A DNA stretch of 9,107 nt, taken from contig JAKALH010000091.1 of NCBI GenBank assembly GCA_021813225.1, positions 1 through 9,107 of the forward strand, given 5' to 3'. Every line of letters starts with the position of its first letter. Within the stretch, counting starts at the first letter, position 1. Made by a program: the position numbers and the translations under genes. The notes beneath the pieces were generated by a model, which saw nothing but the letters and a program-made list of their open reading frames with translations, was not told the origin of the DNA and searched no databases. The DNA comes from Chloroflexota bacterium. GTDB lineage: Bacteria > Chloroflexota > Anaerolineae > J036 > Brachytrichaceae. Positions 1-5,235 of the stretch are shown here, piece after piece.

Positions 1-4
1 ACCA

Positions 5-75
5 CGTCATGCCCGCGAATGCGGGCATCCAGAGGCCGCGGTAAGCAATAGATTCCCGCTTCCGCGGGAATGACG
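5..75. repeat. Pair of inverted palindromic (REP/MITE-like) repeats
   Basis: Two related 25-base units face each other: 5-29 on the plus strand and 51-75 as its reverse complement, 21 of 25 bases identical. Each unit is a near-perfect hairpin. The first pairs ATGCCCGC (9-16) with GCGGGCAT (21-28) around a GAAT loop. The second pairs ATTCCCGC (52-59) with GCGGGAAT (64-71) around a TTCC loop. The two units differ at one stem position on each side (G/C in one, T/A in the other), so pairing is kept. The 21-base spacer (30-50) carries no recognisable signal. The style matches REP or MITE-like dispersed palindromes seen in many bacterial genomes. Whether it is repeated elsewhere in this genome cannot be seen from the window. 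Confidence 0.75.
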
Positions 76-144
76 ATATCGTTTTCCGCATCCAGCGTCG
101 GCTCGCGCTCATTTCGCCAACGGAATCAATCAATGAGGGTATGA

Positions 145-954
145 ATGGATTTACTGTTATTGCTGAAGTCTCTGTTGATGGGTATCGTTGAGGGGCTTAC
201 TGAATTTCTGCCCGTCTCATCTCTCGGGCATGTCATCATCATAGGCGACCTGCTGCATTTCCCCGCTGAACTCGCGGCAAGTTTTGAGATATTTGTGCAG
301 ACCGGCGCCTGGATTGCCCTGATTTTCTACTTTTTCCGAGATATCGCCGGGTTGATTCAACGCGCGCGAGTTGACGCAGGGGCGCGGCGCGTGCTGCTGG
401 CTGTTGCCGTCGCATTCCTGCCTGCGGCAGTGATCGGCTTTCTTTTTGGCGACGTGATTAAAAAGACCTTGTTTGGCACGTTGCATGTGGTGATTGCACT
501 TATTGTGGGTGGCGTTCTTATGTTGATTGCGGAACGTGTTATTCAAGGGCGCGCTGCCAAAGTGACCAACCTGGCAGATGTGAATCTGAAACGCGCTCTG
601 GCAGTGGGCATTTCGCAAGTGGCTGCTTTGTATCCGGGCATGTCCCGCTCGGCGCCTACCATTGCCGGCGGTCTGCTGGCCGGTCTTGACCGCCCCACCG
701 CACTGCGTTTCTCGTTCTATCTGGCTATTCCGACGCTGGTTGCCGCTTCGGGATACGACTTTGTACGCAACCTGGGCAGCCTGCCGGCTGATGCTATATC
801 GCTCTACATTGTGGGCGGTCTGACATCGTTTTTGACCGGCCTTGTTGTGATCCGCTTCTTTCTGGGATATGTATCCAGCCACTCGCTCAGGCCGTTCGCC
901 TGGTATCGCATTGTGTTCGGAATCGTGATACTGGCCGTGTACTGGCGTCCATAG
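145..954 (+). CDS. uppP: Undecaprenyl-diphosphatase (UppP/BacA family)
   Basis: Integral membrane enzyme that dephosphorylates undecaprenyl pyrophosphate to undecaprenyl phosphate, recycling the lipid carrier for peptidoglycan and other surface polymers; its overproduction is classically linked to bacitracin resistance. At 269 residues it is of usual family length and mostly hydrophobic helices. The first signature is EGLTEFLPVSSLGH (residues 16-29), giving the acidic pair E16 and E20 and the histidine H29. The second is PGMSRSAPT (164-172), with the phosphate-binding arginine R168. The usual SSTGH reads SSLGH here (L27), a mild deviation. The start is supported by GAGGG at 135-139, five bases before the ATG. 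An ATG at 141 is out of frame. Base composition looks lower in GC than the genes that follow. It is probably transcribed separately from the next gene, given the 107-base gap. Identification is firm. Confidence 0.96.
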   Translation: MDLLLLLKSLLMGIVEGLTEFLPVSSLGHVIIIGDLLHFPAELAASFEIFVQTGAWIALIFYFFRDIAGLIQRARVDAGARRVLLAVAVAFLPAAVIGFLFGDVIKKTLFGTLHVVIALIVGGVLMLIAERVIQGRAAKVTNLADVNLKRALAVGISQVAALYPGMSRSAPTIAGGLLAGLDRPTALRFSFYLAIPTLVAASGYDFVRNLGSLPADAISLYIVGGLTSFLTGLVVIRFFLGYVSSHSLRPFAWYRIVFGIVILAVYWRP

Positions 955-1061
955 CTCACGAATGCCGTTTACTGTGTCCGGCATATCAACGATGGCACGG
1001 ATGAAGTGGGCCGTACTCTTCCCGCCAAACTGGTTACAATAAGCGGGGTAATCAGCCAGCC

Positions 1062-2057
1062 ATGTTGCGCATCGGGTTGAATCCCTATGGTCTGACGTAC
1101 ACCCTCGGCCTGCAGGGCGCGGGGACGCCGCGCGCCAACCCGAAGCCCGGCGGCCTGCCCGGCTTCCTTGCCATCGCCGATGAAATCGGTGTCCGCTCGC
1201 TTGAACTGGATGCCGGCATGCTGGCGTCGCTCGACGGCGCAGCCGTCGCCGCACTGCGCGACCGCCTGCACGCAGGCGACATCACTCCCGTAGTCAGCGC
1301 CGGCCTGCCGACCGCCGGCGACGCGATTGCCCTCGCGCGCCACCTGGGTGCATCCACAGTGCGCCTGGGTCTGACGCCTGTATTGTGCGGCGACCGCGCC
1401 GTCCTCGGTCCGGCGTGGGACCAACTCGTCGCCGATGTGCGCCGCTCGCTGGCATCCGCGGCACGGCTGGCCGCGCAACATGGCGTCACGCTGGCTATCG
1501 AAGACCATCAGGATTTCACACACGCGGAGCTGATTGAGCTGTGCGAAACCTGCGGGCCGGGCGTCGGCATCTGCCTGGATACTGCCAACCCGCTGTCTGT
1601 GGCGGAAGAGCCGCTGGCGTTTGCCCAGGCTGTCGCGCCCTATCTCCGCCATGTCCACCTGAAGGATTACCTTGTGCAGTGGACCGACGAAGGGTACCGC
1701 CTCATCCGCTGCCCGGTGGGCGATGGCGCGATACCGTTCGCCGCACTGGCCTCAGCGTTGCGGGTCAACGACCCCGCGGTTGAACTGACGGCATCGATTG
1801 AGATTGGCGCACTGGCGGCGCGGCACATCCGCCTGCTCACGGCGGCCTGGTGGCAGGGCTACGCGGAGCAACCGGCGCGCAACCTGGCCGCCGCGCTCAG
1901 CGCCGCGCGCGTTCGCCGCCTTCCGGAAGACGCCGAATGGCGCACGCCGTGGGAACTCCAGATGGACGGCATGGCGCTGGTGGAATATGAGATGAGCCAG
2001 GTGCGCCGGAGCGCCGCCAATCTGCACGCGATGGGATGGCTGCCGCCGCAGAAATGA
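1062..2057 (+). CDS. Sugar phosphate isomerase/epimerase-like TIM-barrel protein (xylose isomerase-like family)
   Basis: 331-residue predicted cytoplasmic protein of the xylose isomerase-like TIM-barrel superfamily (AP endonuclease family 2 fold), which includes hydroxypyruvate isomerases, inosose dehydratases and sugar epimerases. The expected metal-site pattern is visible on successive strands: IEDHQD (E147), CLDTAN (D173), HVHLKD (H197 and H199, K201) and IEIGA (E247). The motif CPVGDGAIPF (217-226) resembles the G-x-G loop before the last barrel strands. The last ~80 residues, rich in W, R and E, extend past the barrel. The start ATG lacks a convincing Shine-Dalgarno; GCGGGG lies too far upstream, so the start is only fairly certain. 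It is followed after 25 bases by a dehydrogenase gene, an arrangement common in carbohydrate or polyol catabolism. The substrate cannot be assigned; family is well supported, specific reaction is not. Confidence 0.85.
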   Translation: MLRIGLNPYGLTYTLGLQGAGTPRANPKPGGLPGFLAIADEIGVRSLELDAGMLASLDGAAVAALRDRLHAGDITPVVSAGLPTAGDAIALARHLGASTVRLGLTPVLCGDRAVLGPAWDQLVADVRRSLASAARLAAQHGVTLAIEDHQDFTHAELIELCETCGPGVGICLDTANPLSVAEEPLAFAQAVAPYLRHVHLKDYLVQWTDEGYRLIRCPVGDGAIPFAALASALRVNDPAVELTASIEIGALAARHIRLLTAAWWQGYAEQPARNLAAALSAARVRRLPEDAEWRTPWELQMDGMALVEYEMSQVRRSAANLHAMGWLPPQK

Positions 2058-2082
2058 ATTTATCGGCTACAGGATAAACACC

Positions 2083-2895
2083 ATGGATCGACTCCCGACT
2101 GACAGCGTGGCGCTCGTGACTGGTTCCGGGCGCGGCCTCGGCTACGCCATCGCGACACGCCTCGCCGAACTGGGCACTGCCGTGGCGCTGCACGATATTG
2201 ACGAACTGGCGCCAGCCGCATTCGGCGAGGCCGCCAGCCTCAGCGACGCAGCCGCCCGCCTGCGCGAACGCGGCGCGCGCGTGACAACCGCAACAGGCAA
2301 CGTCGGCGATGCAAGCGCCGTACAGGCGCTGGTGCGGCAGGCCGAAGCTGACCTGGGGCCGATCACGATCCTCGTCAACTGCGCCGGCGGAGACATTGCG
2401 GCCAGCGGCAACCGTAAACCGGAACCCAACGACGCCCTGCATATCCCCATCGAGGATCTGCGGGCCATCTTCGACCGCAATCTGATTGGCACCATGCTGG
2501 TGTGCCGCGCCGTGTGCCCGGGGATGATGGAACGCCGGCGCGGGTCGGTCATCAACATCGCTTCGGTAGCGGCGCACGCCGGCACGTCGAGCGAAGTGAC
2601 CTATGCCGTCGCCAAGGCCGGCATCGCCCACTACACGCGCTGCCTGGCCGGCGCAATGCGCACGAGCGGCGTGCGCGCCAATGTCGTCAGCCCAGGCCCC
2701 ACGCGCACGGCGCGCTTCCTCGCCACGCGCAAAACGGACCCCGAGTGGATGAACGATGCAGCGCCTTCGCTGGTGCGGTACGGTATGCCGGCGGAGATCG
2801 CGGATGTCGTAGCCTTCCTGGCCGGGAGCGGCGCGCGGTTCGTCACCGGCCAGGTCGTACGCGTCGACGGCGGCCTGCAACTGTATGCGGCCTGA
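2083..2895 (+). CDS. SDR family NAD(P)-dependent oxidoreductase
   Basis: 270-residue classical short-chain dehydrogenase/reductase with a Rossmann fold, expected to interconvert an alcohol and a ketone on a small substrate in the cytoplasm. Visible motifs are the nucleotide loop TGSGRGLG (13-20), NCAG in place of NNAG (99-102), the helix asparagine in DRNL (N133), catalytic serine S161 (INIAS) and the Y174-x3-K178 pair 13 residues later, then SPGPTRT (203-209) and a C-terminal VTGQVVRVDGG (254-264). Aspartate D38 at the end of strand two (ALHDID) suggests NAD(H) rather than NADP(H). A proline- and asparagine-rich insertion follows the NCAG motif (about 103-122) and may shape the substrate pocket. 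AGGA at 2071-2074, eight bases from the ATG, supports the start. It lies 25 bases after the TIM-barrel gene and 23 bases before mobA, so the three are probably co-transcribed. Exact substrate unknown. Confidence 0.92.
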   Translation: MDRLPTDSVALVTGSGRGLGYAIATRLAELGTAVALHDIDELAPAAFGEAASLSDAAARLRERGARVTTATGNVGDASAVQALVRQAEADLGPITILVNCAGGDIAASGNRKPEPNDALHIPIEDLRAIFDRNLIGTMLVCRAVCPGMMERRRGSVINIASVAAHAGTSSEVTYAVAKAGIAHYTRCLAGAMRTSGVRANVVSPGPTRTARFLATRKTDPEWMNDAAPSLVRYGMPAEIADVVAFLAGSGARFVTGQVVRVDGGLQLYAA

Positions 2896-2918
2896 GGGCG
2901 CGTACGGCATCGAGGCAT

Positions 2919-3536
2919 ATGCTGACCGTCGTCATACAGGCCGGCGGCGAGTCGCACCGCATGGGAGAGGATAAGGCATTGCGCCCGTTCCTGGGGCGGC
3001 CGCTTGTTGAGCGGGTGCTGGCGCGCGTGCGGCCCATTGCGGACGAACTGTTCGTTATCGCCAATCGGCAGCCGGCTTACCGGTTCCTGAACTGCCCCCT
3101 GTATGCCGACCTGCTGCCCGGGCGCGGGCCTCTCGGCGGGCTGTACACGGCGCTGAGCGTCGCCGCCGGCGACTGCGTGGCGGTAGTCGGTTGCGACATG
3201 CCTTTTGTCAATGCGCGCCTGCTCAGGCATCAGTACGAGTTGCTGGGCGATGCAGGCGCGGATGCGGTGGTGCCTCGCTCGACCGACGGCTGGGAGCCTC
3301 TGCATGCCGTGTATCGCCGCGCCACATGCCTGCCGACGGTATCGGCTGCGCTCGACACGGGCATCTGGCGCATGTCCGCATGGCTGGATTCGGTGCGGGT
3401 GCGACCGCTGGCGCAGAATGAGTGGCTGGCGTACGACCCCCTGCTGCGCGCGTTCTGCAATGTCAACACCCCGCAGGAATTCGCGCAGGCCGAACGATGG
3501 GCAACTGCTGATGGTTCCGAGGGGGAGCGGCGGTAG
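2919..3536 (+). CDS. mobA: Molybdenum cofactor guanylyltransferase
   Basis: 205-residue nucleotidyltransferase that transfers GMP from GTP to Mo-molybdopterin, giving the guanine-dinucleotide form used by DMSO-reductase-type enzymes. Signatures are the GTP-binding loop QAGGESHRMGEDKAL (residues 7-21; family consensus LAGGxSxRMGxDK), the lysine K19, GPLGGLYTALS (70-80), the metal-binding GCDMPF (91-96), EPLHAVYRR (126-134) and the C-terminal NVNTPQEF (171-178). Length is normal. The reading frame is open far upstream inside the SDR gene, but the family signature begins exactly at this ATG, and the 23-base gap after the SDR stop agrees. The ribosome site is weak: GAGG at 2912-2915 is only three bases away. 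Its stop codon abuts the stop codon of the convergent moaA with no base between. The likely client is the TtrA-like enzyme encoded on the opposite strand. Confidence 0.93.
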   Translation: MLTVVIQAGGESHRMGEDKALRPFLGRPLVERVLARVRPIADELFVIANRQPAYRFLNCPLYADLLPGRGPLGGLYTALSVAAGDCVAVVGCDMPFVNARLLRHQYELLGDAGADAVVPRSTDGWEPLHAVYRRATCLPTVSAALDTGIWRMSAWLDSVRVRPLAQNEWLAYDPLLRAFCNVNTPQEFAQAERWATADGSEGERR

Positions 3537-3546
3537 TCAGCCGCCG
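3528..3546. terminator. Hairpin centred on the two convergent stop codons (possible bidirectional 3' end structure)
   Basis: CGGCGG (3528-3533) pairs with CCGCCG (3541-3546). The T at 3534 and G at 3540 can add a wobble pair on the plus transcript. The loop TAGTCAG contains the mobA TAG (3534-3536) and, on the other strand, the moaA TGA (3539-3537). The arms encode the last two Arg codons of MobA and the last two Gly codons of MoaA. Neither side has a T-tract, so this is not a canonical intrinsic terminator. It could still mark or protect the 3' ends of both transcripts, since there is no other space for a terminator between the genes. The GC-rich codons could also produce it by chance. Confidence 0.35.
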
Positions 3547-4535
3547 ATCTGGCACATCAGACGGTTGTGGGTGGATGACGTTTCATTGTGCCACAGCTCG
3601 TGGCCTGCGGGCTTTCGCGCGACCGCCGTCTCAATCAACGTCTCAATATCATGCCCGGCGCGCAGCATGTCGCGCACGGGCACTTCACCGGTTTGTATCA
3701 GGCACGGGCGCAGGCGTCCGTCGGCGGTCAGGCGCAGCCGGTTACAGGTGGCGCAGAAATGCTCACCCAACGGAGAGATAAAGCCGACGGTGCCGGCTGC
3801 CTCCGGGATGCGGAAGGTACGCGCCGGGCCGTTTCCAGCCGGCGCACCTGTGCGCTGCAGGCCCAGGGGAGCCAGGCGTTCGCGCATTTCCTGCACGGAG
3901 ATGTAGCGGTCGGCGCTGTCTGCAAACCCATCGCCCCAGTCGCCGGTATTGCCAATCGGCATCAACTCGATGAAGCGGATATGCCAGGGGTGTTCCAGCG
4001 TCAGCCGCGCCAGGTCGATCAATTCGAAATCGTTGACCCCGCGAATGACGACGGTGTTGAGCTTGATCGGCGCCAGCCCGGCGCGCTCCGCTGCCGCGAT
4101 GCCGCACCGTACCCGCTCGAAGTCACCAAAGCGGGTCAAGCGGCGAAACGTGTGCGGATTCAACGTGTCCAGGCTGACATTAACGCGCCGGAGGCCGGCA
4201 GCGGCCAATGCAGGCGCCAGCTTCTCCAGCAGCATTCCGTTCGTCGACAGGCTGATGTCGCGGATGCCGGCGATGCCGGCCAGTGCGCGGACGATGTCAA
4301 CGATGTCGCCCCGCACCAGCGGCTCGCCGCCGGTCAAGCGGATGCTGTTGACGCCCAGGCCGGCCGCAGCCCGCGCCGCACGCACAATTTCATCGGCAGT
4401 CAACAGTGCCGGGCGCGGTTGCCAGTGTACACCCGCGGCCGGCATACAGTAGGCGCAACGCAGATTGCAGCGGTCTGTGATGGAGATGCGCAGGTAGTCG
4501 ATGCGGCGCCCGAATGGATCGCGCAGTTCTTTCAT
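3537..4535 (-). CDS. moaA: GTP 3',8-cyclase (molybdenum cofactor biosynthesis protein MoaA)
   Basis: Radical SAM enzyme that converts GTP to 3',8-cyclo-7,8-dihydro-GTP, the first step of molybdopterin synthesis, acting before MoaC. At 332 residues it is full length. The SAM cluster motif is DRCNLRCAYC with C23, C27 and C30, followed by the SAM-binding GGEP (69-72). The C-terminal GTP-binding [4Fe-4S] cluster is C261, C264 and C278 within FCATCNRLRLTADGRLRPC. The chain ends in Gly-Gly (331-332), the conserved MoaA tail needed for catalysis in characterised members. Its ATG overlaps the stop of the FmdE-family gene by four bases (ATGA, 4532-4535), and no strong independent Shine-Dalgarno is seen, so translation is probably coupled. 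It is the last gene of the minus-strand cluster. MoaC and MoeA are not in the window. Confidence 0.96.
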   Translation of the reverse strand: MKELRDPFGRRIDYLRISITDRCNLRCAYCMPAAGVHWQPRPALLTADEIVRAARAAAGLGVNSIRLTGGEPLVRGDIVDIVRALAGIAGIRDISLSTNGMLLEKLAPALAAAGLRRVNVSLDTLNPHTFRRLTRFGDFERVRCGIAAAERAGLAPIKLNTVVIRGVNDFELIDLARLTLEHPWHIRFIELMPIGNTGDWGDGFADSADRYISVQEMRERLAPLGLQRTGAPAGNGPARTFRIPEAAGTVGFISPLGEHFCATCNRLRLTADGRLRPCLIQTGEVPVRDMLRAGHDIETLIETAVARKPAGHELWHNETSSTHNRLMCQIGG

Positions 4536-5173
4536 GGATATGCCAGCAGGTCAGCGACGGCGACCGGCACAGCCGCCCCGTACGCTTCATTGACTGCGCG
4601 ATAGTAACGTCCTTCACCGGCGCACGCGCGGCACAGCACGCTTCCTTCGCGGGACACTTCCCGCTCGTTGATGATTTCTTCGCCGCATGCGGCGCACACA
4701 GCGCGCACGCCCGGCCGGCTGATGATATCCTGCATCGAGAGCGCCAGCTCGACGGGCTGGATGCACAGTAGTTCCTCTGCCGGCATGACCTGGTAGGCCG
4801 CGAGCTGGGCGTGCCAGCGGCTCTGTGCGCCGGTCGCGTAAGCCGCTGCGCGCCGGCGTGCCAGCGGATGCGGCCAGATGCGCACTCCCCGGCCCGGCGC
4901 GGTTTTTGTGTCGACGAACGTGGCTGCTATTTTCCCGAAGTCCTGCAGGCGCATCGTGCGATGACCCAGGGAACAGCCGGCGGCGATCATCACACCGTCG
5001 GCAAAACAGCCGTCCGTCTCTACAAACACAAACAGGCGCTTATCCGCCTGGGGCAAAGCCATGCCGAAATACGCTCCGGCCAGTTCACCCATGCGCAGAC
5101 CGAGTACCTGGCGCGGGCAGATGTGGTCATGCAGTCTCAGCAAATCCGCGCGGTAACGCTCCAGATCGAACAT
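4532..5173 (-). CDS. FmdE family protein with C-terminal zinc ribbon
   Basis: 213-residue predicted cytoplasmic protein. The N-terminal half matches the FmdE family (named from formylmethanofuran dehydrogenase subunit E): LHDHICPRQVLGLRMG (residues 14-29, with H15, H17 and C19) and ETDGCFADGV (52-61, C56), then AGCSLGHRTMRLQDFGK (65-81, C67), a likely metal or cofactor site. The C-terminus carries a four-cysteine zinc ribbon, CAAC (C160, C163) and CRAC (C181, C184), as in many FmdE relatives. Family members often sit beside molybdenum or tungsten enzyme genes; a role in metal or cofactor delivery is inferred, not established. I chose ATG at 5173 over GTG at 5182 because GGAG (5185-5182) lies eight bases before this ATG and would overlap the GTG. 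It lies 62 bases downstream of the reductase gene and overlaps moaA by four bases, tying it to cofactor supply for that enzyme. Confidence 0.88.
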   Translation of the reverse strand: MFDLERYRADLLRLHDHICPRQVLGLRMGELAGAYFGMALPQADKRLFVFVETDGCFADGVMIAAGCSLGHRTMRLQDFGKIAATFVDTKTAPGRGVRIWPHPLARRRAAAYATGAQSRWHAQLAAYQVMPAEELLCIQPVELALSMQDIISRPGVRAVCAACGEEIINEREVSREGSVLCRACAGEGRYYRAVNEAYGAAVPVAVADLLAYP

Positions 5174-5181
5174 ACGGATCA

Positions 5182-5185
5182 CTCC
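5182..5185 (-). promoter_or_regulatory. Shine-Dalgarno deciding the FmdE-family start
   Basis: On the minus strand GGAG is followed by eight bases (TGATCCGT) and then the ATG at 5173. The in-frame GTG at 5182-5180 overlaps the last G of this site and cannot use it, so the ATG is preferred. The first G of the site is also the closing pair of the hairpin at 5185-5221. Confidence 0.65.
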
Positions 5186-5221
5186 GGGGGCGGCCTGCTC
5201 CTGCGAGGTCAGCCACCCCCG
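5185..5221 (-). other. Intercistronic RNA hairpin upstream of the FmdE-family gene
   Basis: In the minus-strand transcript CGGGGGTGGC (5221-5212) pairs with GCCGCCCCCG (5194-5185): ten base pairs, one of them U-G, around a 17-base loop. On the plus strand the same position would be a C-A mismatch, so the structure favours the operon transcript. There is no following U-tract, so it is not an intrinsic terminator. It sits between the reductase stop and the fmdE ribosome site, whose first G closes the stem. Possible roles are protecting the upstream reductase message, marking a processing site, or damping fmdE-moaA translation relative to the reductase. Function is inferred. Confidence 0.5.
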
Positions 5222-5235
5222 CCCATCGCACCTTT

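Noticed and set aside
962..984. ATGCCG/CGGCAT inverted repeat after uppP as a terminator
   Set aside because: The stem is only six pairs with an 11-base loop and no T-tract follows; too weak to call a terminator.
1035..1040. TACAAT as a -10 box for the TIM-barrel gene
   Set aside because: No acceptable -35 element lies about 17 bases upstream, and a lone -10-like hexamer is expected by chance.
217..1254. A 345-codon minus-strand frame over uppP and the following gap
   Set aside because: It is antisense to the strongly supported UppP and to the start of the TIM-barrel gene, and the product is Arg/His/Gln-rich with no domain.
2502..2918. Upstream in-frame extension of mobA into the SDR gene
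   Set aside because: The region codes the SDR C-terminus in another frame, and MobA homology starts at the ATG at 2919.
5209..5226. Five-codon mini-ORF (ATG to TGA) between the reductase stop and the FmdE-family gene
   Set aside because: Too short to support as a gene, with a poorly spaced ribosome site; the hairpin at 5185-5221 is the better description of this interval.
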